In this document: positions 44,362 through 54,667 of the stretch, in pieces
Layout: each line of letters starts with the position of its first letter
How positions within the stretch are numbered: the stretch's first letter is position 1
Assembly: GCA_947624715.1 (NCBI GenBank)
Contig: CANQLO010000002.1
Location: 1-64,000 of the forward strand
Length of the DNA stretch: 64,000 nucleotides
From: an uncultured Clostridia bacterium
GTDB taxonomy: Bacteria > Bacillota_A > Clostridia > TANB77 > CAG-508
Direction of reading: 5' to 3'
Translations under genes and position numbers: made by a program
The notes under the pieces: generated by a model
Databases searched by the model: none
Seen by the model: only the letters and a program-made list of their open reading frames with translations
Told to the model about the DNA's origin: nothing

Positions 44362-45408
44362 TTAATTTTGAATTTTTTGTTTATCAGATTTTTCTCTTCC
44401 TAATAAAAAGGGAAGATACTTGTTAATAATATACGTAGGTATTATTAGAATTATAGATAGTACAATTGTAAAAATAATAGCAAAAATTGATGAATAGATA
44501 GAATTCCTTAAAATTTTACTGTATATTGTAAATTTTCCTAAAATTGCTTCTAAAAAGCTATAAATCTTGCCATGTAGAGCAAAATAAATTAATGTATTTT
44601 GACCTACATAATTAAAATATCTATTGCTTTTTAAAACTTTAGAATAACCAATTATCACTATGATTCCAAGTAATTCTGATATATAATTATAAAATATATC
44701 TATTACCATAGGAAATTGTATCTTGCTAAAATATACCGTATATCTTATTATCAAATAAATTACCAAAAATATAATTCTATTTTTTTTAGTATTATATAAA
44801 TCAAATTTACCTTCATAATTACTTTTAAAAATATATCCTATAAACATATATAGCATTGCTTGAAAAATATATTCAATATGCCATGGAAGATTTGCAGAAT
44901 TCCATGGTAATAAATTAGTTGGCATTAATTTTGTATATAAAATACTAACAAATGATAATATTACTGAAATTGATACAAAAATAATATTTTTATACTTGCT
45001 TTTTGACTTTTCATATTCTCTTATATAAAAATAAAAAGGCATATATGTAATGAATAATGCTGCAATGAACCATAGTCCATCATTACTCCCCCTTATTTGC
45101 AAAAAATTCCATTTTAGTTCTTCTAACATGTTACTGTGTTCATGAAAAGAAATTATTTTTCTTAAAAAAATATTAAAACAAGAAAATACTAGCCATGGAA
45201 TAAATAATTGACGAATTTTTTTCTTAAAAAAATCCTTAAATCCTCTATTATTTTTGTAAACATAGCCTGAGCAAAAGAAAAATAAATTTAAAAAAAATGG
45301 AATAAAAAATACTCTTAATAATTCTGGACAACTTTCAAGATGGGTAAGCATAACAAGCATTATACATAAATATTTAATAATATCTATCCATTCAATTCTC
45401 TTTTTCAT
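44362..45408 (-). CDS. Acyltransferase family 3 membrane protein
   Basis: A 348-residue integral membrane acyltransferase, likely O-acetylating the capsule sugar. N-terminal EWIDIIKYLCIMLVMLTHLE contains the family His region. About ten membrane segments follow, with FIPWLVFSCFNIFLRK and the GSNDGLWFIAALF region. The position in the locus supports a polysaccharide role. Substrate unknown. Confidence 0.85.
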   Translation of the reverse strand: MKKRIEWIDIIKYLCIMLVMLTHLESCPELLRVFFIPFFLNLFFFCSGYVYKNNRGFKDFFKKKIRQLFIPWLVFSCFNIFLRKIISFHEHSNMLEELKWNFLQIRGSNDGLWFIAALFITYMPFYFYIREYEKSKSKYKNIIFVSISVILSFVSILYTKLMPTNLLPWNSANLPWHIEYIFQAMLYMFIGYIFKSNYEGKFDLYNTKKNRIIFLVIYLIIRYTVYFSKIQFPMVIDIFYNYISELLGIIVIIGYSKVLKSNRYFNYVGQNTLIYFALHGKIYSFLEAILGKFTIYSKILRNSIYSSIFAIIFTIVLSIILIIPTYIINKYLPFLLGREKSDKQKIQN

Positions 45409-45499
45409 AATTTTTTGGTTATATCAAAATTTAATTAACCATAACCTCCTTTTTATTTTTTTTAATTTAAATATAACAAATTTCGTATAATTTCAATAA

Positions 45500-46405
45500 T
45501 TATTTTTCTAGAAACTCAATCGATGGATTAAAAAACATTCCATCAATAGTTCCTTTTAATAAAACTTTTATTCTTTTTAATTTATGATTTTTTGACTTTA
45601 ATATAATTTTTATGAATTTTTTCATCACTCTATATAATACTTTCAAAAGATTTTTATCTTTTTTTTCCTTATAAATAGTATTTCTATATTGATAATAAAA
45701 TCTATCTATTCTATCCTCTGTAGCTAAAGCTAAATCTGCTCCCATATTACTTGGTGCCTTATGTATTATAATACTGTCTATATCTAAATAAGCAGGAGCA
45801 TATTTTTTCAATCTATTAGTATACTCCACATCATCACCATAAATAAAAAATTCAGCAATTGGTAATCCTACTTTCATAATAGCATCAAAATTTATGAAAC
45901 ATCCTACAAAAGAAGCTGTCTCTATTGGCATTAGTTTATATTTGCTAACTATATCAAATTTTACATCCATTTTATTTTTATAATTAACAGTTGGAATATT
46001 CATATTAAATAACTCTCCATCTGTCCAATATACTAGTGAAGCCAAATATGAAAATTGATTTTTTATATCTTTAGCTTTTTTTACTAAACTTTCCAAGGCA
46101 TCATTATTAGGAATTGAATCATCATCCATAATCCAAACATACTTATAATTACTTTTACTTTCATTTGCTTTTTTCATTCCAAAGCAAAAACCGCCTGCGC
46201 CACCCAAATTTTTTCCTGTATTATAGTATTTAATCCTTTTATCATCAAATTTCTTTATTTCATTATCAGTTCCATCAGTACTAGCATTATCAATTACATA
46301 TATATCAAAATTATCAAATGTTTGATTTAATAATGCTTCTAAATTTTCTCTAAGTAATTTTTTTCTGTTATATGTTGTAACGATTATTGCACATTTGTTT
46401 TCCAT
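45500..46405 (-). CDS. GT2 glycosyltransferase, galactofuranosyl-type
   Basis: A 301-residue cytoplasmic glycosyltransferase. The GT-A fold starts with AIIVTTYNRKKLL. The NLGGAGGFCFGM segment and WIMDDDSIP (metal-binding Asp94-Asp96) are typical of the GlfT2-like subgroup. Glf, which makes UDP-galactofuranose, is encoded in the same locus, so a galactofuranose donor is the best guess. Rhamnose is an alternative. Confidence 0.85.
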   Translation of the reverse strand: MENKCAIIVTTYNRKKLLRENLEALLNQTFDNFDIYVIDNASTDGTDNEIKKFDDKRIKYYNTGKNLGGAGGFCFGMKKANESKSNYKYVWIMDDDSIPNNDALESLVKKAKDIKNQFSYLASLVYWTDGELFNMNIPTVNYKNKMDVKFDIVSKYKLMPIETASFVGCFINFDAIMKVGLPIAEFFIYGDDVEYTNRLKKYAPAYLDIDSIIIHKAPSNMGADLALATEDRIDRFYYQYRNTIYKEKKDKNLLKVLYRVMKKFIKIILKSKNHKLKRIKVLLKGTIDGMFFNPSIEFLEK

Positions 46406-46521
46406 TTTTTTTTCCTTTCTAATTTTTGAGAGCTTATATTTTCATTAATTTATCCTTATTTTTACCAGAATAATTTTACCCTTTTATTTTACTATAATTA
46501 GTTTTTTTTTTCAATAGATTT

Positions 46522-46560
46522 CAAAAAAAATAGATGATAATCAATAACATTATCATCTAT
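46522..46560 (-). terminator. Terminator after the cohesin-like capsule-locus gene
   Basis: A perfect 12-bp stem (ATAGATGATAAT/ATTATCATCTAT, 46530-46560) followed by eight T on the minus strand. Confidence 0.88.
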
Positions 46561-46570
46561 CCTATTTCAA

Positions 46571-47275
46571 CTATTTGAACATTCTTTTATATCTAACAAA
46601 AGAGTATATACCAATTAAAAATATACCTACTAAAATTATATAAATTGTACTAGTTGAACCAGTTTGTGGCATTTTCTCATCCTTTGCAGTTGTTAAATCA
46701 GGTACTTTTTCAATTGTATTAGGTGACGCAGGTTCCTCTTCTGTCTGATTTGGTATATTCAATTCATTACCTTTTGGTGTTACTTCTTCTTTAGGTTCTT
46801 TAATAGTAATATTAGCTTCCTTTTCATAATTAAAATCAAATTCATCATTTACTGTTAATAAAGCTTCAGTTAACTCAACTTTTGTAGTAGTTGAATTTGC
46901 ATTTTCATCTATAGTCAATATTATATCAAAAATACTTGTGTTTTCTTTTGCTACTCCCTCATCATATTCTGCTATTATTTTTTTTGTAGTATTTGAATAA
47001 TTTACTACCCAGTCCGACTTTCCTTCAACTTCAACATTTTTTATTATTGCATCATCATAATTTAGCTTTGCTTCTAATCCCATTATTGCATCTTCTGGTA
47101 TATCTGTTAATTTTCCCAATGATACAGTTAAAGTAACAGTTTCAGTTTCTTTTTCTATTTCAATTGAAGAAGTCATATTTATTTCAACACTTTCATTTCC
47201 TGTAGCCGCCAAACTAGTTATTGGAACTATTAGTGTTAATATCAAAATATATAGTAAAACTACCTTTTTTTTCAT
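46571..47275 (-). CDS. Wall-anchored cohesin-like protein (second)
   Basis: A 234-residue surface protein. Signal peptide about 1-23. Residues about 28-160 look like a single cohesin-type sandwich: VTLTVSLGKLTDIPEDAIMGLEAKLNYDDAIIKNVEVE and TSIFDIILTIDENANS follow the strand order. A Pro/Glu/Thr-rich linker leads to the sorting signal MPQTG at 202-206, then a membrane helix and a basic tail. It lies 120 bp after the GH10-dockerin gene, which suggests the two form a pair. The cohesin assignment rests on pattern, not on a search. Confidence 0.72.
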   Translation of the reverse strand: MKKKVVLLYILILTLIVPITSLAATGNESVEINMTSSIEIEKETETVTLTVSLGKLTDIPEDAIMGLEAKLNYDDAIIKNVEVEGKSDWVVNYSNTTKKIIAEYDEGVAKENTSIFDIILTIDENANSTTTKVELTEALLTVNDEFDFNYEKEANITIKEPKEEVTPKGNELNIPNQTEEEPASPNTIEKVPDLTTAKDEKMPQTGSTSTIYIILVGIFLIGIYSFVRYKRMFK

Positions 47276-47395
47276 TTATTTTATTCCTTTCATTTGTTTA
47301 ATGTACTTTAATTACTTATTAATATTACCATTTTCTTTTTTATTTTACAATATTTTTATTATATATTTATATTACATTTTTGTAATAATTTTGTT

Positions 47396-50300
47396 TTAAT
47401 TTGATAGTATTATTATTCTAATTCTAATTAAGTCTTTAATATTTATATTATTATCTAAATTTGTGTCTGCTGCTATAATTTCCTCATTTGTTAATCCACT
47501 TTCATATAACAAATATTTTCTTAACCTAACAATATCTTTAATATTAACTAAACCATCAGAATTAACATCTCCATTAATAATCAGAGTATACTCCTTATTA
47601 TTAGCATCCTTTAATGTATCTCCAGTTTTTATTTTATCATTATCTAAGATTTTCTTTTTATTTCTATATATATCAAATTGTATACCTAAATTCAATTTTT
47701 TTTCTAATTCATTTTTAGTTATATTTCCTTCAATATTTTTTATTACTTTATCTTCAATAATATATTCTTTAATATATTTTTCTACTATTTGAAATTCAAC
47801 AAAGTTTTCATTTCCAGCCTTATCAGTTGCTATTAGTTTATAATAACCTTCTCCTGAAATTAAAGTATTATTAATATAATCATCTTGAATTATTGAATTC
47901 TTATATAATTTTACATTTTTTAAATTTGCATCACTTACTGTAGGTTTAACAGATTCAATATATAATTTGTTATTTTCTACATTAGCTATTTGTGGTTTAA
48001 TTTTATCTATATTATTTACAGTTGCTTTAATTTTAAATGTTCTTTCTTGAATTTTTACAGTAAAGTCAAATTCTCCATTGTCATAGAATACTTTTGTTTC
48101 ACTATTATTATTATTTATAATTTTTGTTTTACTTCCATGTATTAATGTGGCTATAACATTTCCATTTGTTATTTCTTCTACATCATATTTTACTGTAAGG
48201 ATTGATTTTTCTTCTTCAATAAACTGTTCTACCCTTTTGTTAATAAGTTGCGAAAGTATATTTGAGAAATTAATAACAATATTTTTATTTACATAGTTAC
48301 GTTGAGCCATATTTGTTTGTAATTGATTCATATAAAGATCTTTAATACTATTTATTGTTTCATATATAAAGGATATATCTGCATCATTACTTTTGTTATA
48401 TAAATCAATCAAATTATTTAATGCTTCTTTTACTTCTTTATTAATATCTATGTTATCTTCAAAATTATACTCTATATACATTTCCTTATATGTATCAAAT
48501 ATATTTAAAAATTTACTTAAAATATCATTAATAGCATCATTATCGTTTATACTTAATACTAATTTATTTAATATTAAAAATTGTGTATTCATAATATTAT
48601 TTAAATCATTTACATCATCCTTTGTTATGTTGCTATTTAATAATTCAATATAGTTAATTATTTCATTATAACATATAATTAAATCATCATTATAATAATT
48701 ATAATAATTATTATAATTTTCCTTTATTTCATTATTAAATGTTTTAATTTTGTCCAAATTATTAATTCTTTTTTCAGGAAAAGCTTTCATCTCAATTTCA
48801 AAATTAGTTTCTAATTCCATATAATTAACTTTTAATGTTACTTTTCCTATTGTAGTATCATCAAATCCAGTTACATTTACATTTTCATCTGTAAGACTTA
48901 CTTCCTCAACTGTTCCATCATCATAGAACACACTAATAGTTCCTCCCTCTAAATCTAAACTATCTAATTGTTTATAATAAACTTTTTTGTTTGGTAGTTT
49001 GTTCATCTCTATTTTGCTTGGAGTACTATTAAAAATAAACTCAGCAATTTTTTCTGTATCATCCCCCACTTTCAAATTTAACTGTTGACTTTCATTATTA
49101 AAATTTACATTTATTAAGTATTCCCCATTGTAAAGTCTTGTTTGAGTTTCATTATTACCATCTGTTTTTATATTGTCTGTATAATTAAGCCATTCATTTA
49201 CTAGTAGTGCATAAGCATTTCTTTCTTCATTTTCAAAATGATTACAATTATATACCCAAGTTGTAAATTCATAAACATTTTTGTTGCTATATGCTGATAT
49301 CAATGAATCTCTCAAATAATCTGCTTTGGTTCTTTTTTCTTCTTCAGTATATTTTCCTATTTTATCAGATAAATAATTATCATATTCTGTAATAACTGCT
49401 TTTTTTATTTTTGTTTTTTCTAATACATCATTAATTATATTATAATAACTTTGTGGTGATCCACTATAGTTATTTGCTACATGATATTGTATGCCTATTG
49501 CATCAATATTAGTTGTATATTTTAACACTCCATTAGTTTCATTCATATCATAAATCATTACATTTTTGTCTGTATGACCTGAACCTTTAATTATGTTATC
49601 ATTTAAGACTAACGTTGCCGTTTGATTAAGTTCTCTTACTTTATCAAAACATCTTGCAACAAATTTACAATAATCTTCATTTCCTATAAATAATACTCTA
49701 GACTTTTCTGTATTATCTAAAAAGTTTTTATCTGTTAGATAATTTCTTCCATATAAATAATATTTAAAATATTGGCATTCTATAAGTTCATTTACTGCAT
49801 CCCATTCCTTTACATTTGGAAACTTTTTTATTAGTTCTTCTATATGGCTAAATACTATATTTTCGAAATCCTCTTGTATCTGTAAAGTTAAATTTTCGGC
49901 CTGTTCTTTATTTATATTTCCATCTTTATATTGAAGATATACGTATGCCATGGTTCCTTCTTTTGGGGTGTCTATATTACCAATTAAACTAACCAACTTA
50001 TTTGAACAAACAGCATCTCTCCAAATCCAATGTCCTCTTACATCAATATTGGCTTGTGTAGCATATTTAACAATCTCTTCAGCTTTTTCATATGAATTAT
50101 TATCTGTTGTTGACCATTTAAAGTCATTTTCAGCTCCTACAATGTTAAACAAATTACTATCTATAATATTTTGTGCTAAATTCCTAATCGCTGTTCCAAA
50201 TTTAAATTCGTTATCCAACATATTAATTTCTATGTTGGCATTATTTATTAATTTTCCATTTTGATTTTTTACGATAATTTTAACATCCTGTTTTCTGTAT

Positions 50301-50929
50301 TTTTCAATTCTTTTTAAGGCTTCTTCTCTCCATAATGCTCCTAATTTTTGACCTTCGTATGAATAATTTTCTTCTTTTTTATTCTCATCTGTGTATATTT
50401 CTATATGATGTTCAGTTTTTCCATTATTAAAAGCATCCTTACTGTTTATGTAATCATTATTTTGATATATTGCTTTATTATCTATTTTTACAATAACGTT
50501 CGGTAGATTACTTATTAAATAAATTGGAATATATTTAATATTATTAACCACTTCTATCTCTACTACTATTGTATTATCAATATCAATTCCATTTATATTA
50601 TCTACTTTAGGAATGGTTAAGGTATTATTTTCAAAATCAATACTAATAGTCATTGCTTCATATCTTAATTCCTGATTTTGACCTTTAATATAATTTTCAC
50701 CAAAAATACCTTCAAATATTAAGTCCATTGGAAGCATCATAGTGTTGTATAACTCAATAACTTGAAAATCATTATCTTCATAATATAAAGATTTTTGTTC
50801 TTTTTTATTAATTATTAAAATAGATGTTTGTTCAATTTTTTCTTTATTGTTAAACTTAATGAATACTCCCAATATAAGCAATATTATAATCAGAACAATA
50901 TACTTCCTAAATGGGTGTTTTCTTACCAT
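47396..50929 (-). CDS. GH10 glycosidase with C-terminal dockerin
   Basis: A 1177-residue exported protein. An N-terminal membrane or signal segment (about 8-26) precedes a copper-amine-oxidase-N-like domain (about 35-155). The GH10 domain (about 205-600) opens with the family lead-in KYRKQDVKIIV and EFKFGTAIR. Glu381 in WDAVNEL is the acid/base and Glu515 in VITEYDNY the nucleophile of endo-xylanases. A Big_3-like domain follows (about 660-735), then a long helical region, another Ig-like region (FDFTVKIQERTFKIK) and the dockerin (1119-1177: DVNSDGLVNIKD, DTNLDNNINIKD). Sitting in a capsule locus, it may trim or release the capsule rather than plant xylan. Confidence 0.85.
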   Translation of the reverse strand: MVRKHPFRKYIVLIIILLILGVFIKFNNKEKIEQTSILIINKKEQKSLYYEDNDFQVIELYNTMMLPMDLIFEGIFGENYIKGQNQELRYEAMTISIDFENNTLTIPKVDNINGIDIDNTIVVEIEVVNNIKYIPIYLISNLPNVIVKIDNKAIYQNNDYINSKDAFNNGKTEHHIEIYTDENKKEENYSYEGQKLGALWREEALKRIEKYRKQDVKIIVKNQNGKLINNANIEINMLDNEFKFGTAIRNLAQNIIDSNLFNIVGAENDFKWSTTDNNSYEKAEEIVKYATQANIDVRGHWIWRDAVCSNKLVSLIGNIDTPKEGTMAYVYLQYKDGNINKEQAENLTLQIQEDFENIVFSHIEELIKKFPNVKEWDAVNELIECQYFKYYLYGRNYLTDKNFLDNTEKSRVLFIGNEDYCKFVARCFDKVRELNQTATLVLNDNIIKGSGHTDKNVMIYDMNETNGVLKYTTNIDAIGIQYHVANNYSGSPQSYYNIINDVLEKTKIKKAVITEYDNYLSDKIGKYTEEEKRTKADYLRDSLISAYSNKNVYEFTTWVYNCNHFENEERNAYALLVNEWLNYTDNIKTDGNNETQTRLYNGEYLINVNFNNESQQLNLKVGDDTEKIAEFIFNSTPSKIEMNKLPNKKVYYKQLDSLDLEGGTISVFYDDGTVEEVSLTDENVNVTGFDDTTIGKVTLKVNYMELETNFEIEMKAFPEKRINNLDKIKTFNNEIKENYNNYYNYYNDDLIICYNEIINYIELLNSNITKDDVNDLNNIMNTQFLILNKLVLSINDNDAINDILSKFLNIFDTYKEMYIEYNFEDNIDINKEVKEALNNLIDLYNKSNDADISFIYETINSIKDLYMNQLQTNMAQRNYVNKNIVINFSNILSQLINKRVEQFIEEEKSILTVKYDVEEITNGNVIATLIHGSKTKIINNNNSETKVFYDNGEFDFTVKIQERTFKIKATVNNIDKIKPQIANVENNKLYIESVKPTVSDANLKNVKLYKNSIIQDDYINNTLISGEGYYKLIATDKAGNENFVEFQIVEKYIKEYIIEDKVIKNIEGNITKNELEKKLNLGIQFDIYRNKKKILDNDKIKTGDTLKDANNKEYTLIINGDVNSDGLVNIKDIVRLRKYLLYESGLTNEEIIAADTNLDNNINIKDLIRIRIIILSN

Positions 50930-50974
50930 CCTATGTTTCTCCTTATTACAATTAAATAGTATAATTATTTGTTA

Positions 50975-52144
50975 CTAATCATCTCTACTATATAAATCTC
51001 TTGTGTAAACTTTGTCTTTAATACTTTTTAATATATCATCTGCTCTATTAGCTAAAACAATATCTGACTTTTCAGAAAATTCTTTAAAATCATTAACTAC
51101 CTTACAGTCACTAAATGACTCTTTATCCAAAGTTGGTTCATATATTATTATTTCAACATTATTTTCTTTTAATTGCTGAATTATATCTTGAATTGCACTT
51201 GCTCTAAAATTATCACTATTTTTTTTCATTGTCAATCTATATATTCCAACTACCTTAGGTTTTCTGTTCATTATCATATGTACTATATGTTCTTTTCTAG
51301 TTTTATTAGATGTTACAATGGCTCTAATTAAATTTTGTGGTACATCCTTGTAATTTGCTAATAACTGTTTGGTATCTTTTGGAAGGCAATATCCTCCATA
51401 ACCAAATGATGGGTTATTATAATGTGTGCCTATTCTTGGATCTAGCCCAACTCCTTCTATAATGTCCTTTGTATTAAGTCCTTTAAGTTCAGCATAGGTA
51501 TCTAATTCATTAAAATATGCTACTCTTAATGCAAGATATGTATTAGCAAATAATTTTACTGCTTCAGCTTCAGTACTATTCATAAATTTTATATCAATAT
51601 CCTTTTTCAATGCTCCATCTTTTAAGAGATTAGCAAATTCTTTTGCTCTTTCATCTTTGCCTCCTACTATAATCCTTGATGGATATAAATTATCATATAA
51701 AGCTTTACCTTCTCTTAAAAACTCTGGTGAAAACATTATATTGTCAATTTTATATTTTTCTTTTACTGACTCTATAAAACCTACTGGAATTGTTGACTTT
51801 ACAATCATTGTTGCATCAATATTCATAGATTTTACCTTTTTTATTATATCTTCAACACTTGATGTATCAAAGTAATTTTTCTCATCATCATAATTTGTAG
51901 GAGTACTTATTATAACAAATTTCGCTCCTTGAAATGCATCTTTATAATCTAATGTCGCTCTTAAATTTAAATTTTTATTTGTTAAATATTCTTCTATTTC
52001 CTTATCTTTTATTGGTGAAATTCTCTTATTTATCATTTCTACCTTTTCTGGTATTACATCTAATGCTACAACCTCATTTTTTTGACTTAATAATACTGCT
52101 ATTGAAAGTCCTACATATCCTGTTCCTGCTACTGCTATTTTCAT
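50975..52144 (-). CDS. UDP-glucose 6-dehydrogenase
   Basis: Oxidises UDP-glucose to UDP-glucuronate with two NAD. 389 residues. Rossmann motif [10 protein letters not shown], the STPTNYDD loop, [12 protein letters not shown] and the catalytic Cys253 in [10 protein letters not shown]. It supplies the epimerase encoded 2.5 kb upstream. One base separates it from glf. Confidence 0.96.
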   Translation of the reverse strand: MKIAVAGTGYVGLSIAVLLSQKNEVVALDVIPEKVEMINKRISPIKDKEIEEYLTNKNLNLRATLDYKDAFQGAKFVIISTPTNYDDEKNYFDTSSVEDIIKKVKSMNIDATMIVKSTIPVGFIESVKEKYKIDNIMFSPEFLREGKALYDNLYPSRIIVGGKDERAKEFANLLKDGALKKDIDIKFMNSTEAEAVKLFANTYLALRVAYFNELDTYAELKGLNTKDIIEGVGLDPRIGTHYNNPSFGYGGYCLPKDTKQLLANYKDVPQNLIRAIVTSNKTRKEHIVHMIMNRKPKVVGIYRLTMKKNSDNFRASAIQDIIQQLKENNVEIIIYEPTLDKESFSDCKVVNDFKEFSEKSDIVLANRADDILKSIKDKVYTRDLYSRDD

Positions 52145-52145
52145 T

Positions 52146-53267
52146 TTAATATTCCTCCTCCATCTTTAATTCATTATTTACACAATTTAATGCTTCTTCT
52201 ATAATTTTATCCATATCAAAATATTTATATTGTCCTAATCTTCCGCCAAAAATTATCTTGTTCCTATCTTTTTTAGCTAATTCAAAATATTTTTCATATA
52301 AATTATTATTTTTTTCATTATTTATTGGATAATATGGTTCTTTATTTACATCCCATTTATCTGAATATTCTCTTGATATTACTGTTTTAGCTTGTTTTCC
52401 AAACTCAAAATGTTTATGTTCAATAATTCTTGTATATGGAACTTCATATTCAGTATAATTTACCACTGCATTACCTTGGTAATTTTCCATATTTAGAATT
52501 TCATTTTCAAATCTTACTGTTCTATATTCTAACTTTCCATAACAATAATTATAAAATTGGTCAATTGAACCTGTGAATATGATTTTTTTTGCAATCTTTT
52601 CATACATTTCTCTGTCTTTAAAGAAATCACAATTTATTTTTACTTCTATTCCATTTAGTAATTTTTCAATAATCTGTGTATAACCCCCAATAGGAATTCC
52701 TTGATATATATCGTTAAAATAATTATTATCATAAATAAATCTTACTGGCAACCTTTTTATAATAAAAGGTGGTAAATCTGTTGCTCTCATTCCCCATTGT
52801 TTTTCAGTATATCCTTTTACTAATTTTTCGTAAATTGTTTTTCCTACTAATTTAATGGCTTGCTCCTCTAAGTTTTTTGGTTCGTCGATTTTAACCTCTT
52901 TTAATTCTTCTTCTATCTTCTTTTTTGCTTCATCAGGAGTAAATACTCCCCATAGTTTATTAAAAGTATTCATGTTAAAAGGCAAATTATATACTTCATT
53001 TTTATATCTTGCAATTGGTGAATTTACATAATTATTAAATTCTGCAAATTGATTTATATAATTCCAAATTAACTTATTGCTTGTGTGAAATATATGTGCT
53101 CCATATTTATGCACATTTATTCCTTCTATTTTTTCTGTATAAACATTTCCTCCTATATGATCTCTTTTTTCTATTATCAAACAACTTTTATTTGCTTTAG
53201 TTGCTTCATGTGCAAATATTGCTCCAAATAGTCCAGATCCTACAATTAAATAATCATATTTTTCCAT
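52146..53267 (-). CDS. UDP-galactopyranose mutase
   Basis: A flavoenzyme that contracts UDP-galactopyranose to UDP-galactofuranose. 373 residues. FAD-binding [33 protein letters not shown] and the C-terminal [13 protein letters not shown]. The ATG at 53267 has GGGAG and lies inside the end of the wzy gene (overlap 14 bp). Feeds the GT2 transferase. Confidence 0.96.
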   Translation of the reverse strand: MEKYDYLIVGSGLFGAIFAHEATKANKSCLIIEKRDHIGGNVYTEKIEGINVHKYGAHIFHTSNKLIWNYINQFAEFNNYVNSPIARYKNEVYNLPFNMNTFNKLWGVFTPDEAKKKIEEELKEVKIDEPKNLEEQAIKLVGKTIYEKLVKGYTEKQWGMRATDLPPFIIKRLPVRFIYDNNYFNDIYQGIPIGGYTQIIEKLLNGIEVKINCDFFKDREMYEKIAKKIIFTGSIDQFYNYCYGKLEYRTVRFENEILNMENYQGNAVVNYTEYEVPYTRIIEHKHFEFGKQAKTVISREYSDKWDVNKEPYYPINNEKNNNLYEKYFELAKKDRNKIIFGGRLGQYKYFDMDKIIEEALNCVNNELKMEEEY

Positions 53268-54510
53268 TTTCAACTCCCTTAATTTCATTCAAATTATTCT
53301 CTTCATTTGTATTAAATGCATATCCAATCGCTAATAAGAAAATCATTATTGGTTTATATAAAAAGATTGTTGTTATAAATAATGCTACTATAGTTAATGT
53401 AAAAATAATAATATTGTTGTTTTTATTTTTTATCCCATATCGTATCATTTTTATTGCTGGAATTATATAAAATATTAACATATATATTCCACCTTGTGCA
53501 AGTAAAGTTAAAATAGAATTACTTAGCCCAGTATTTGAAGCCTTTAATCTTGCTTCACTCATATAACGCACTATTGTTTCTTTATTATTATATCCACTTC
53601 CAAAAATTGGGTTATCTTTCCATGCTAAAAAACAAACTCTATAATCACTCATTCTAGTCTTATATGATTCTGTGTCTACCTTTTCCCCCATAATTGAAAA
53701 AATTACGTAAATACCAACAAAGATAATAAACGGTATCATTAAAAATTTTATGTATTTTTTTACTTTATTATTATCATTACTAAATACAAATTTAGCAATA
53801 AGTAAAATTATTGATAATACCATTCCTGTTGTTGAAATTGTTGTTATAATTGTAATTAAAAAAATTATAACTTTGAATTTTGATGCTTTTGTTTTAAAAA
53901 GTAGCTCTATTGCTAATGCGATTGTAAGAATTAAATTAAACATTGGAGCTTCAACAAATATTCCTGTATTACGTGTTATTTTTGTTCCAAATACTAAAAC
54001 ATTCTGTGTATCAAAATGCATATTATAATATGAATTTACTGCTCTTTCTTTTCCAAAATTTATCATAACAGTTCCTGTTGGTTTAACAATATGAAATACT
54101 GTAGTTAAAAAATAAAATACTAAAGATATAACTGCTAATATGGTAGCAACATTAGATAACTCATTTAAAATTTCTTTTATTAATTTATTTTTTTCTGATA
54201 TTGAAAAAGCTAAAATAAATATGTTAAATAGTAGCAAATATAAAAAAATGTAATTAATTAAATCACCCATATTTGGCATTCTAACAAGTAAATATGTTAC
54301 CATATAACCAATACAAAAAATCATAGACATTAATGTAGATTTCTTTATTTTTTTCTCTTTTTGATTTCTAATTTGAATTATTAATTTAATTATTACTAAT
54401 ATTAGTAAAATTTCTTTAAAGTGATCATTTTTATTTATTTCTGCTGTATAAATAGTATTGCAATTCAAAATTAAAAATAATGCTATTAGCCAATTTAGTA
54501 TTCTCTTCAT
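53254..54510 (-). CDS. Wzy-like O-antigen/capsule polymerase
   Basis: A 418-residue membrane protein with about eleven helices and one larger extracellular loop containing SDYRVCFLAWKDNPIFGSGYNN, typical of the Wzy/ligase superfamily. It would join repeat units outside the membrane. It is the only polymerase candidate in the locus. The 157-bp gap to the epimerase gene holds only an AT-only hairpin near 54571-54600. Confidence 0.85.
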   Translation of the reverse strand: MKRILNWLIALFLILNCNTIYTAEINKNDHFKEILLILVIIKLIIQIRNQKEKKIKKSTLMSMIFCIGYMVTYLLVRMPNMGDLINYIFLYLLLFNIFILAFSISEKNKLIKEILNELSNVATILAVISLVFYFLTTVFHIVKPTGTVMINFGKERAVNSYYNMHFDTQNVLVFGTKITRNTGIFVEAPMFNLILTIALAIELLFKTKASKFKVIIFLITIITTISTTGMVLSIILLIAKFVFSNDNNKVKKYIKFLMIPFIIFVGIYVIFSIMGEKVDTESYKTRMSDYRVCFLAWKDNPIFGSGYNNKETIVRYMSEARLKASNTGLSNSILTLLAQGGIYMLIFYIIPAIKMIRYGIKNKNNNIIIFTLTIVALFITTIFLYKPIMIFLLAIGYAFNTNEENNLNEIKGVENGKI

Positions 54511-54667
54511 ATTTACCTCTTAATATTATTATCTTATGATTATTTTAAATTTTTAAGCTTAATATAGTAAAAATTTAATTTAGTTATTAAATTAAATTTA
54601 ACATTCTAAAGAAGAAAATCTATGAATAGTTTCTTAATTACAGAAATTATGTTTCTTCCTCCCGTAA

